Position numbers and translations under genes: made by a program
The notes under the pieces: model-generated
Databases searched by the model: none
What the model was told of the DNA's origin: nothing
Seen by the model: only the letters and a program-made list of their open reading frames with translations
Shown here: positions 1-8,199 of the stretch, one piece after another
Numbering within the stretch: position 1 is the stretch's first letter
Layout: every line of letters starts with the position of its first letter
Source of the DNA: CAG-390 sp045543615
GTDB taxonomy: Bacteria > Bacillota > Clostridia > Oscillospirales > CAG-272
NCBI GenBank assembly: GCA_045543615.1
Contig: JAZPXL010000055.1
Location: 1-43,298 of the forward strand
DNA: 43,298 bases
Reading direction: 5' to 3'

Positions 1-33
1 CTTGACGCAATTCGTGCAAGACTGAAAAAATAA
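1..33 (+). CDS. C-terminal tail of an upstream gene, possibly DivIVA (partial)
   Basis: The first 33 bases read in one open frame as LDAIRARLKK followed by TAA, so a gene probably ends just before ileS. In Firmicutes the gene before ileS is often divIVA, a coiled-coil cell-division protein, and the ileS-lspA-rluD order downstream fits that context. Only ten residues are visible, so the identity is inferred from position alone. Confidence 0.4.
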   Translation, partial: LDAIRARLKK

Positions 34-67
34 AACTGTACATATATAGATAAGGAGACACAGGAAT

Positions 68-2872
68 ATGTCCAAGGACTATACCAGCACACTTAACCTA
101 CCGCAGACAAGCTTTGCGATGAGAGCCAATCTGCCACAGCGTGAGCCTGAGATGCTCAAATATTGGCAGGAAATCGATCTTTACAATCTTCTTCTCGCAA
201 ATGCAGAGGGAAGAGAGCAGTTCGTTCTTCACGATGGCCCTCCCTTTTCAAACGGAAATATCCATATGGGACACGCACTCAACAAGACCCTGAAGGATAT
301 TATCAACAAGTCAAAGATTATGGAAGGCTACCGAGTACCCTTTGTTCCGGGATGGGACAACCACGGTATGCCCATTGAGTCTGCAATTATCAAGAAGAAC
401 AAAATCGACCGAAAGAGAATGTCGATTGCAGAGTTCCGTTCAGCCTGCCACGCATTTGCTCAGGATTTCGTTGACAAGCAGAGCTTGCAGTTCCAGAGAC
501 TTGGCGTAGTTGCTGATTGGGCTCACCCCTACACCACAATGGCTCCTGCTTTTGAGGCAAGAGAGGTTCGTGTGTTCGGTGAAATGTTCAAAAACGGATA
601 TATCTACAAGGGCCTTAAGCCTGTTTATTGGTGTCCTCACGATGAGACAGCTTTAGCTGAGGCTGAAATTGAATACAGTGACGACAAATGCACATCCATT
701 TTCGTTAAGTTCAATGTAGTTGATGATAAGGGTATGCTCTGTGGCAAGGTTGATCTTGCTAAAACATACTTCATCATCTGGACAACCACAACCTGGACTC
801 TCCCCGGCAACCTTGCTATCGCAGTAAATCCCGTGGAGGATTATGCAGTTATCCGTGCAAATTCGGGTGAGTGCTACATCACAGCCGAGGCTCTTGCAGC
901 AAAGACTATGGCAGCGGGCGGCGTTGAGGATTATGAAATTCTCTTGACTCTCAAGGGCAGTGAGCTTGAATTTATGAAGGCTCGTCATCCTTTCCTTGAC
1001 CGTGACAGCGTTGTTGTCACAGCCGACTATGTTACTATGGACAGTGGTACAGGCTGCGTTCATACAGCTCCCGGCTTTGGTGCTGACGACTATAACACCT
1101 GTCGCAGATACAATATCGACATCATCGTTCCCGTTGATGACCGTGGATATCAGACAGAAGAGGCAGGCAAGTACGCAGGCCTTTACTATGAAAAGTCAAA
1201 TGAGGTTATCCTCTCCGATATGAAGGAGAGTGGAGCACTCTTCGCAAGCGAGGAGACCGTACACTCCTATCCTCATTGTTGGAGATGTAAGAACCCCATC
1301 ATCTTCCGTGCGACACCTCAGTGGTTCTGCTCGGTTGAGGCGTTCAAGGATGCTGCAGTTGCCGCCTGTGACTGCGTAACCTGGCTTCCTGCCTGGGGTG
1401 GCGAGAGAATGGTACAGATGATCCGTGAGCGTGCCGACTGGTGTATCTCCCGTCAGCGTCATTGGGGACTTCCCATTCCCGTATTCTATTGTGCAGATTG
1501 TGGCGAGGTTATCTGCAACGATGAGTCCATTGATGCAGTTGCAAAGGCGTTTGCAGAGAGAGGCTCTAACGCTTGGTTTGAGCTTGAAGCTGAAGAAATT
1601 CTCGGCGAGAGCTTTGTATGCCCCGTTTGCGGCAAGCGTCATTTCACAAAGGAAACGAACACACTTGACGGTTGGTTTGACTCAGGCTCGACTCATTTCT
1701 CAGTAATTGATGATAACGAGGACACCGAGTGGCCTGCCGATGTATATCTTGAGGGCGCAGACCAGTACAGAGGTTGGTTCCAGGCATCCCTGCTTACAGC
1801 CATCGGAACAGGCAAGAGCGAAGCTCCGTTCCGTAAGGTTCTTACACACGGCTGGGTAGTTGACGGTGAGGGCAAGGCTATGCACAAGTCCCTCGGCAAC
1901 TCCATCTACCCCGAGGATATCATCAAGAAATACGGCGCAGACCTTGTTCGTCTGTGGGTAGCGTCCTCCGACTATACGGTTGACGTCCGTGTATCCGACA
2001 ACATCTTCAAGCAGCTCTCCGAGACTTACCGTAAGATCCGTAACACCTCGAGAATTATGCTTGCAAACCTCGGTGATTTCAATCCCGACACCGATATGGT
2101 GGAGCTTGACGATATGTTCGATATCGACAGATATGCACTCTCCAGACTCAACGCACTTATCGCTACTGTAAGGAGCGCATACGATAATTACGCATTCCAC
2201 CTCGTTTACCACGCAATCAACAATTTCTGCACGATTGATATGTCGAAGCTCTACATCGACATCACAAAGGACAGAGTTTACGTTGAGAAAGCTGATTCAA
2301 CGGCTCGCCGTTCAGCTCAGACAGCTCTCTATATCATCATCTCAGCTATGACAAGAATGATTGCCCCCATCCTCTCCTTCACAGCAGAGGAGATCTGGCA
2401 GGCAATGCCTCACGCAGAGGATGAGAACAAGACCAGCGTGTTCCTCAATCCCCTTCCCACAGTTTCTGAGTGCTACAATTTCGAACAGACAGAGCTCTTC
2501 GATAAGCTCTTCTCAATTCGTGATGACGTAATGAAGGCACTTGAAATTGCCCGTGCAGAGAAGAAGATCGGAAAGTCGCTTGACGCAAAGGTTACAATCT
2601 TTACTGAGGACGAGGAGATTCTCTCAACCCTGACAAAATTCAGCGCAAGCGAGCTTTCAACAGTCTTCATCACAAGTGGAGCTGAGATTGTAAAGTCCGC
2701 ACCCGTGGCTGACGCATTCGTTCCCGAGGAGGGCGGCAGAGCAATCGGCGTGCTCGTAACGGCTGCTGAGGGCTGTCGTTGTGACCGTTGCTGGTGCTAT
2801 TCAACTGAGGGCGAGAAGACAGAAGAGGGCTTCATCTGCGCTCGTTGCAAGGCAATAATTGATAGCCTTTAA
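68..2872 (+). CDS. ileS: isoleucyl-tRNA synthetase
   Basis: Cytoplasmic class I aminoacyl-tRNA synthetase that charges tRNA-Ile and edits mischarged valine. The 934-residue length is normal for bacterial IleRS. The HIGH signature appears as HMGH at residues 66-69 after DGPPFSNGN. The KMSKS loop appears as AMHKSLGN at about 604-611, so the first lysine is replaced, a variant I regard as tolerated. The C-terminus carries the four-cysteine zinc finger (CDRCW...CARC). AAGGAG lies at a proper distance before the ATG. It is the first gene of a block that continues, after one inserted lipoprotein gene, with lspA and rluD. No T-box leader is visible in the 67 bases before it. Confidence 0.98.
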   Translation: MSKDYTSTLNLPQTSFAMRANLPQREPEMLKYWQEIDLYNLLLANAEGREQFVLHDGPPFSNGNIHMGHALNKTLKDIINKSKIMEGYRVPFVPGWDNHGMPIESAIIKKNKIDRKRMSIAEFRSACHAFAQDFVDKQSLQFQRLGVVADWAHPYTTMAPAFEAREVRVFGEMFKNGYIYKGLKPVYWCPHDETALAEAEIEYSDDKCTSIFVKFNVVDDKGMLCGKVDLAKTYFIIWTTTTWTLPGNLAIAVNPVEDYAVIRANSGECYITAEALAAKTMAAGGVEDYEILLTLKGSELEFMKARHPFLDRDSVVVTADYVTMDSGTGCVHTAPGFGADDYNTCRRYNIDIIVPVDDRGYQTEEAGKYAGLYYEKSNEVILSDMKESGALFASEETVHSYPHCWRCKNPIIFRATPQWFCSVEAFKDAAVAACDCVTWLPAWGGERMVQMIRERADWCISRQRHWGLPIPVFYCADCGEVICNDESIDAVAKAFAERGSNAWFELEAEEILGESFVCPVCGKRHFTKETNTLDGWFDSGSTHFSVIDDNEDTEWPADVYLEGADQYRGWFQASLLTAIGTGKSEAPFRKVLTHGWVVDGEGKAMHKSLGNSIYPEDIIKKYGADLVRLWVASSDYTVDVRVSDNIFKQLSETYRKIRNTSRIMLANLGDFNPDTDMVELDDMFDIDRYALSRLNALIATVRSAYDNYAFHLVYHAINNFCTIDMSKLYIDITKDRVYVEKADSTARRSAQTALYIIISAMTRMIAPILSFTAEEIWQAMPHAEDENKTSVFLNPLPTVSECYNFEQTELFDKLFSIRDDVMKALEIARAEKKIGKSLDAKVTIFTEDEEILSTLTKFSASELSTVFITSGAEIVKSAPVADAFVPEEGGRAIGVLVTAAEGCRCDRCWCYSTEGEKTEEGFICARCKAIIDSL

Positions 2873-2998
2873 TTAATGCACTTTTGTGCAATTCGCTCAA
2901 AAACGCAAGATTTTTTGGGATAAAGTGGTTCTAAAAACCGTCTGTTTAGGCTTTGTTTTGCATCTTGTTACAAAATAATCAACTTTCGAAAAAAACTC

Positions 2999-3027
2999 TT
3001 GCAAAGTTTTTGAGTGTGTGTTATAAT
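2999..3027 (+). promoter_or_regulatory. sigma-A promoter of the solute-binding lipoprotein
   Basis: TTGCAA, a 17 bp spacer and TATAAT, followed by a leader of about 60 bases to the ATG at 3094. The 126 bases between ileS and this promoter hold no gene and no convincing terminator. Confidence 0.8.
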
Positions 3028-3093
3028 GATATAACGATTTGATGTTGAATTAAATATCAATCATACTCACAAAAATTCAAAAAGGAGTACAAT

Positions 3094-4617
3094 ATGAAAA
3101 CATTTCTCAGAATCGGCTCTCTTCTGCTCGCAGTATTGATGATGCTCGGCATTCTCGTTGCTTGTGTTGATAACACAACTCCCGGCGATGACACAACGGA
3201 TAATGCAGTGGTTGAGGGTGGAGACACTACCACCGGTGCTAATGTTGACGCCAACGGCTATCTCCGTGACGATCTTCCTGAAAACCTTGACTATAAGGCA
3301 ACAATCAAGCTCCACCACTGGAGCGACGCTCATCGCCTTGAGTTTGAGATCAAGGAAGAAGAGCTCACAGGCAACCTCGTTGAAGAAAGTGTTTACACTC
3401 GTAACACCAATACCGAGGAAAGACTCGGCATCACATTCGAGTGGACAAGTGCAGCAGGTGATTACAGCCACCAGGCATCCTTCATCTCCGGCGTACAGAA
3501 CGCATATTCCGGCGGTACATATTATGATATTATCGCAAGCTATTCCAGAACTATGGGTACAATGTCTGCAAAGAACCTTCTTATCGATATCACAGATATT
3601 GATAACAGCTACATTGACCTTGAAAAGCCTTGGTATTCCCAGAACCTCGTTCCCAAGTGCTCTATCGGTGACTCCCTTTTCTTCGTAACAGGTGACGTAG
3701 CTACCAACACACTTTATATGATGTATGGTATTTACTACAACCTTAAGATCCTTGAGGACAACCATCTCGAAGATCCCGTTAACCTTGTTGACGACAAAAA
3801 GTGGACAATCGCTGCACTTCAGAGACTTACAAAGGACCTCTATGTTGACCGCACAGGTGACGGCCTTACCGATGACGACCAGTACGGTATGACCTGTAGC
3901 TCTCTCCACAATGACGTATTCTTCTCCTCCTCAGGACTTATGATTATCGAGTCCGACCCCGAGGAGCTCATTAAGGTATCTCCTGACTATACAAGCACAA
4001 AGCTTATCGACCTTGTTGACAACCTTGGTGCTTGGATTGCTACCGACGATATATTTATGATGGGCGACAGCCAGTCCGACAGACTTGAGACAAACTTCAA
4101 GGAAGGCAACTCCCTCTTCCACGTTAACCGTGTATTCATCGCAGGCGCAGAGCACAAGAACAGCTTCAACGGCGTTGAATGGAACTACGGTATCGTTCCC
4201 GTTCCGCTTCACGACGAGAACCAGGAGCAGTACTACACCCTTCTCAGTAACCCCTTCACATTCTGGGGTATTATGAACGGTTGTAGCGACACATCCCGTG
4301 CATCTGCAGTTATCGAGTGTATGTCCAGCGAAGGCTTCCGTCATACAACTCCTGCAATCTTCCAGACCAATATGAAGTACCGTTACACCACAGGTGGTAC
4401 AAACATTTATGCTCATATGTTTGACATCATCCGTGATAACATCACCTTCGACCTTGGTAGAATCTTCTCTGCAGACCTCAACTACCCGATCGACGATATC
4501 AGCACCGCTTCCTACAAGGGAACAAGCTGGGCATCCGTTGTAAAGTCCAATAACGCTGTTCTTGGCAGACGTCTTGAAAGACTTATCGATCAGTATGAGG
4601 AATTCATCTACGATTGA
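3094..4617 (+). CDS. extracellular solute-binding lipoprotein (ABC-importer type)
   Basis: A 507-residue secreted lipoprotein. The N-terminus is basic, then hydrophobic, and ends in a lipobox LVAC with the lipidated cysteine at residue 24, followed by an acidic, Thr-rich linker. The mature part resembles family 1 solute-binding proteins, with a DLYVDRTGDGLTDDDQYGM-like segment near residues 249-267. Such proteins capture oligosaccharides or similar solutes outside the membrane for an ABC importer. No permease or ATPase gene lies nearby, so it is an orphan receptor. It has its own promoter and a strong terminator and interrupts the usual ileS-lspA adjacency. RBS AAAGGAG precedes the ATG. The ligand cannot be told from sequence. 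Confidence 0.8.
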   Translation: MKTFLRIGSLLLAVLMMLGILVACVDNTTPGDDTTDNAVVEGGDTTTGANVDANGYLRDDLPENLDYKATIKLHHWSDAHRLEFEIKEEELTGNLVEESVYTRNTNTEERLGITFEWTSAAGDYSHQASFISGVQNAYSGGTYYDIIASYSRTMGTMSAKNLLIDITDIDNSYIDLEKPWYSQNLVPKCSIGDSLFFVTGDVATNTLYMMYGIYYNLKILEDNHLEDPVNLVDDKKWTIAALQRLTKDLYVDRTGDGLTDDDQYGMTCSSLHNDVFFSSSGLMIIESDPEELIKVSPDYTSTKLIDLVDNLGAWIATDDIFMMGDSQSDRLETNFKEGNSLFHVNRVFIAGAEHKNSFNGVEWNYGIVPVPLHDENQEQYYTLLSNPFTFWGIMNGCSDTSRASAVIECMSSEGFRHTTPAIFQTNMKYRYTTGGTNIYAHMFDIIRDNITFDLGRIFSADLNYPIDDISTASYKGTSWASVVKSNNAVLGRRLERLIDQYEEFIYD

Positions 4618-4630
4618 TTTATAATCAAAT

Positions 4631-4666
4631 AAGAGGGCGACCGATTTTGGTCGCCCTCTTCTTTTT
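4631..4666 (+). terminator. rho-independent terminator after the lipoprotein gene
   Basis: A 12 bp perfect stem (AAGAGGGCGACC pairing with GGTCGCCCTCTT), a 6-base loop, then CTTTTT. Confidence 0.95.
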
Positions 4667-4675
4667 CAAAAGCTA

Positions 4676-4704
4676 TTGAATTATTCATATCTGTATGTTA
4701 TAAT
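4676..4704 (+). promoter_or_regulatory. sigma-A promoter of the lspA-rluD-HAD operon
   Basis: TTGAAT, 17 bp, TATAAT, starting ten bases after the T-run of the preceding terminator. Confidence 0.85.
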
Positions 4705-4757
4705 ATATAAGGAAAAATGCGCAGAGATGTCTCGCGGCAACGATAAGGATAAAAAGT

Positions 4758-5339
4758 ATGATTTGGATTATAATAGGAATAATAACTGTTTTTTTGGATC
4801 AGCTGACAAAATGGCTGGCTGTCATATATCTTGAAGGCAAGGAGAGCGTATATCTGATTGACGGAGTGCTTCGCTTTACCTATCTTGAAAACAGGGGAGC
4901 TGCGTTTGGAATGCTTGATAACCAGAGATGGGTGTTTCTACTTGTCTCAACGCTTATGATAATAGGACTTCTTGCTTATATAATTAAGGCAAAGCCGAAG
5001 AGCAGGTTTGTTATGACCTCGCTGACTCTTATTATTAGTGGTGGCATCGGCAATATGATCGACCGTGTTCTGCTTGGATACGTCATTGATTTTATTGACT
5101 TTTGCGCATTCCCGACTGTTTGGAAATGGGTGTTCAATGTCGCTGATGCTGCAGTATGCGTCGGAACGGCTATGCTTCTTTTGTACCTCGTGCTTGATAC
5201 TGTCAAGGCAGTAAAGGCTGAGCGTGCCGCAAAAAAGGCAGGCGTGAGCGCAAAGACCGGCGTGACAAATAATGACGAGACAACGAGCGACAATCCGGAG
5301 ACAACGAGCGACGAGACAGGCGAGAGGGAAGAGAAATAA
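4758..5339 (+). CDS. lspA: lipoprotein signal peptidase (signal peptidase II)
   Basis: Membrane aspartic protease that cleaves prolipoproteins in front of the lipidated cysteine. Four hydrophobic segments and the family motifs are present: FLDQLTKW near residue 12, ENRGAAFG at 44-51, GGIGNMIDR at 95-103, IDFIDF and FNVADA. By family alignment the catalytic pair is Asp111 and Asp130. A hydrophilic Lys- then Thr/Glu-rich tail of about 45 residues follows the last membrane segment and is longer than usual. The stop codon shares one base with the rluD start (TAATG), which indicates translational coupling. Likely substrates in this window are the lipoproteins at 3094 and 10431. Confidence 0.97.
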   Translation: MIWIIIGIITVFLDQLTKWLAVIYLEGKESVYLIDGVLRFTYLENRGAAFGMLDNQRWVFLLVSTLMIIGLLAYIIKAKPKSRFVMTSLTLIISGGIGNMIDRVLLGYVIDFIDFCAFPTVWKWVFNVADAAVCVGTAMLLLYLVLDTVKAVKAERAAKKAGVSAKTGVTNNDETTSDNPETTSDETGEREEK

Positions 5340-6340
5340 TGACGGAGAACGAATACTCTGAAAGCTATACAGTCTCGCCGGGTGAGGACGGAGTTAGGAT
5401 AGATAGCTTTATTGCCCTTGTAAGTGGTGCGTCCGTGTCTGACGATGACGGACGTGCGCCGTTGTCGAGAAGTGCGGCGGCAAAGCTGTGCGAGAGTGGC
5501 GCAGTTTTGGTTGGTGGCAGAGAGGTAAAGAAGAATTATGTGCTCAGGGAGGGCGAGACGGTTACGCTTGTGCGACCCGACGCCGAAGAATTAGATGTTG
5601 CACCTGAGGATATACCACTTGACATCGTTTACGAGGACGCAGATATTATTGTTGTAAATAAACCATCCGGAATGGTGGTACATCCTGCGCCCGGAAATAT
5701 GACGGGTACGCTCGTTTCAGCCCTGCTTTTTCATTGTGGAGATAGCCTTTCGGGCATCGGAGGCGTGTGCCGTCCGGGAATCGTCCATAGAATCGACAAG
5801 GATACCTCAGGACTTTTAGTTGTTGCAAAGAACGATATGGCGCATCGCTCGCTCTCCTCTCAGATTGCAGAGCATACGGCGTTCAGGACTTATCTTGCGC
5901 TCGCCGTCGGCACACCACGGCAAGAGTGTGGAGATATTGATCTTCCGATCGGCAGACATCCTGTCGACAGGAAAAAGATGGCTGTGTTGAGAAATGGCGA
6001 GGGGCACGCACGAAATGCGCTGACACATTACACCGTAAAGGAGAGCTTTGTCGGTGTTTCGCTCATAGAATGCAGGCTTGAAACCGGACGCACACATCAG
6101 ATAAGAGTGCATCTGTCGCACATAGGTCATCCCGTTCTTGGAGATGGCGTTTACGGTGGGGACAGAGCTCGTGCAGCAAAGCTGCACGCAAAATATATTT
6201 CGGGACAATGCTTGCACGCATACGCCCTTGAGCTTGACCATCCAAGGAGTGGCGAGCGAATGAGGTTTACCTCACCTCTGCCAGAAGATATGGAAAAGCT
6301 CGTTGAAATTTTCAGAGCAGAAAGAGAAAAGAATGCTTGA
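5339..6340 (+). CDS. rluD: 23S rRNA pseudouridine synthase, RluD/RluA family
   Basis: Isomerises uridines to pseudouridine in 23S rRNA. An N-terminal S4 RNA-binding domain (about residues 14-75, including LSRSAAAKLCESG) precedes the RluA-type catalytic domain. The active-site motif HRIDKDTSGL is at 150-159 with catalytic Asp153, and the GRTHQIRVHLSHIGHP motif follows further on. The 333-residue length is normal. The gene overlaps lspA by one base and the next gene by eight, the usual Firmicutes arrangement. Which uridines it modifies cannot be fixed from sequence; the symbol is given by gene order and family. Confidence 0.93.
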   Translation: MTENEYSESYTVSPGEDGVRIDSFIALVSGASVSDDDGRAPLSRSAAAKLCESGAVLVGGREVKKNYVLREGETVTLVRPDAEELDVAPEDIPLDIVYEDADIIVVNKPSGMVVHPAPGNMTGTLVSALLFHCGDSLSGIGGVCRPGIVHRIDKDTSGLLVVAKNDMAHRSLSSQIAEHTAFRTYLALAVGTPRQECGDIDLPIGRHPVDRKKMAVLRNGEGHARNALTHYTVKESFVGVSLIECRLETGRTHQIRVHLSHIGHPVLGDGVYGGDRARAAKLHAKYISGQCLHAYALELDHPRSGERMRFTSPLPEDMEKLVEIFRAEREKNA

Positions 6341-7187
6341 TTTAAGCGATGTTTTGATAGTTACTGACCTTGACGGCACGTTTTTTGGCAAAAAAGGTTC
6401 GCTTATCGACCGTAATGTTGAGGCTGTTGAGCTTTTGCTTGCCCACGGTGGTCATTTTACTGTTGCAACGGGAAGATACCACGTCAATCTTAAGTGTCAT
6501 TGGAGGGATATGGAGCGCATCGTGCGCATCCCGATAATCTCCTGCAACGGTGCGTGCCTGAGTGACGCTCGGACGGACGAGGTCTATGCCGAGAGGTTTA
6601 TAGACAAGCATCGTGCGATGGATGTCATATATTATATTAAGGAAAATTATCCAACGGTCGGTGTCAGACTCAGTATACCGAACGGATTTTTGTCATCCAC
6701 GGATATGTGCAGAGCTAACGCAAGGGTGCGTCGTGAGATGGATAATCAGGACAGAACGTGCTCGCTATTGCTACCTGAGGACCGATGGCTTGAATACGAT
6801 TGGTACAAGATAGTCATAAGAGGCGAGAGCGAGGAGCTTGATGCACTTGGCGAGGACATAAAGAGAATTATGGGCGACCTGCTTTCGACCGTCAAATCGG
6901 AGGCAACATTCCTCGAATGTCAGGCTGTAGGAACGAGCAAAGCAACGATGCTGCCGTATCTGAGGGATATTTGCCGAGAGAGGACGGGCAGAGAGGTCAC
7001 ACTATACGCCTGCGGAGACTACGAAAACGATATAGAAATGCTGAAGGCGGCTGACGTTGCAGTTTGCCCAAGTGGAGCTATGGACGAGGTAAAGGCTGTA
7101 AGCGACCTCTGCCTGTGCGACCATACCGAGGGACTTATAGCTGACCTTGTTGAGTATATTATTAATGAACGCAAGGGAAGATCATAA
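6333..7187 (+). CDS. Cof-type HAD-superfamily phosphatase
   Basis: A 284-residue haloacid dehalogenase-like hydrolase. Motif I is TDLDGT with nucleophile Asp12 and acid/base Asp14. Motif IV is GDYENDIEM near the C-terminus, followed by a segment typical of Cof/YidA sugar-phosphate and nucleotide phosphatases. I chose the ATG at 6333, inside the end of rluD, over an in-frame TTG at 6303, because the eight-base overlap fits coupling and conserved sequence begins directly after it. Third gene of the lspA operon. The substrate is unknown; the family is promiscuous. Confidence 0.85.
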   Translation: MLDLSDVLIVTDLDGTFFGKKGSLIDRNVEAVELLLAHGGHFTVATGRYHVNLKCHWRDMERIVRIPIISCNGACLSDARTDEVYAERFIDKHRAMDVIYYIKENYPTVGVRLSIPNGFLSSTDMCRANARVRREMDNQDRTCSLLLPEDRWLEYDWYKIVIRGESEELDALGEDIKRIMGDLLSTVKSEATFLECQAVGTSKATMLPYLRDICRERTGREVTLYACGDYENDIEMLKAADVAVCPSGAMDEVKAVSDLCLCDHTEGLIADLVEYIINERKGRS

Positions 7188-7218
7188 AAAAGACGGATGC
7201 ACAGCATCCGTCTTTTTT
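7186..7218. terminator. bidirectional terminator between the HAD gene and recR
   Basis: A perfect 15 bp stem (six A, GACGGATGC, loop ACA, complement, six T) between convergent genes, able to act on both strands. Its first two bases belong to the stop codon of the HAD gene. Confidence 0.95.
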
Positions 7219-7227
7219 ATGTGAACA

Positions 7228-7827
7228 TCAATATTCTTTCCTGCCGTCAAATGCGCAGGCGAGGGTGTGGGCGTCGGCGTATTCAAGCTCGCCGCCGATG
7301 GGAATGCCGTTGGCAATTCTCGTTACCTTGATTCCCGTACCCTTGAGCAGTCTTGATATATACATAGCAGTTGCCTCTCCCTCGGTTGTGGGGTTGGTTG
7401 CTATGATGACCTCGCTTACGTCCTCTCTTGCAACACGCTCGATAAGCTCACGAAGCTTAATATCATCGGGCGTGATATTCTGCATAGGGGAGAGCATACC
7501 GTGGAGAACGTGGTAAACGCCTGTGTATTCTCTTGCCTTTTCGATAGCCATAAGTGCGCGTGTGTCAGCGACAACGCAGATTACGGTTTTATCACGGCTC
7601 TCGTCACAGCATATAGGGCAGACCTCTCGGTCGGTCAGGTTCTGGCAGACGGGGCAGTAGTGAATATTTCGCTTTGCTTCAAGTATGGCTTTGGCAAAAT
7701 TCTCTGCATCGTTATCACTCATATCGAGGACGGAGAACGCAAGTCTCATAGCCGTACGCTTACCGACACCACCTAAGCGGCCGAACTGCTCTGCAAGTAT
7801 TTCAAGCGACTTTATGCTGTCGGACAT
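7228..7827 (-). CDS. recR: recombination protein RecR
   Basis: Recombination mediator of the RecFOR pathway that helps load RecA on gapped DNA. The 199-residue protein has the N-terminal helix-hairpin-helix (GRLGGVGKRTAMRLA), a C4 zinc finger with Cys58, Cys61, Cys70 and Cys73, a Toprim domain beginning VICVVADTRALMAIE, and the C-terminal GIPIGGELEYAD motif. It is the last gene of the dnaX-ybaB-recR operon, two bases after ybaB, matching the conserved bacterial order. Confidence 0.97.
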   Translation of the reverse strand: MSDSIKSLEILAEQFGRLGGVGKRTAMRLAFSVLDMSDNDAENFAKAILEAKRNIHYCPVCQNLTDREVCPICCDESRDKTVICVVADTRALMAIEKAREYTGVYHVLHGMLSPMQNITPDDIKLRELIERVAREDVSEVIIATNPTTEGEATAMYISRLLKGTGIKVTRIANGIPIGGELEYADAHTLACAFDGRKEY

Positions 7828-7829
7828 AA

Positions 7830-8180
7830 TCAGAACGCTCCCTCAGGAATGCCGTATTTTGCTGCAAGTGCGCTCATTTCCTTTGCGGCATCAGCCTCAA
7901 CTCTGGAAAGTCCCTCGTTTACCGCTGCTGTGATAATATCCTCAAGTGTTTCGGGATCGTCGGGATCAATAATTTCGGGTGCTATTTTGATCTCAGTTAC
8001 TCTGTGTGTGCCGTCAAGCTTGATGCTTACAGCTCCACCACCTGCGCTTACCTCATATTCACGCTCTTCAAGCTCAGCTGCGAGAGCCTCACGCTCCTCC
8101 TGGAACTTCTGTACCTGACGCATCATTGCGTTCATATTCTGAGGGCCACCGCCCATTCCCTGTGGAAGTCTTGCTTTCAT
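7830..8180 (-). CDS. ybaB: YbaB/EbfC family nucleoid-associated protein
   Basis: A small DNA-binding protein of 116 residues that lies between dnaX and recR in most bacteria. A Gly/Met/Asn-rich start is followed by the QKFQEEREALAAELEEREYEV helix region and the GGGAVSIKLDGTHRVTEIKI strand region typical of the family. I placed the start at the ATG at 8180, preceded by AAGGAGA, because the longer frame to 8285 runs into dnaX and its extra 35 residues are not YbaB-like. Confidence 0.93.
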   Translation of the reverse strand: MKARLPQGMGGGPQNMNAMMRQVQKFQEEREALAAELEEREYEVSAGGGAVSIKLDGTHRVTEIKIAPEIIDPDDPETLEDIITAAVNEGLSRVEADAAKEMSALAAKYGIPEGAF

Positions 8181-8199
8181 TTTATTTCTCCTTATATGT

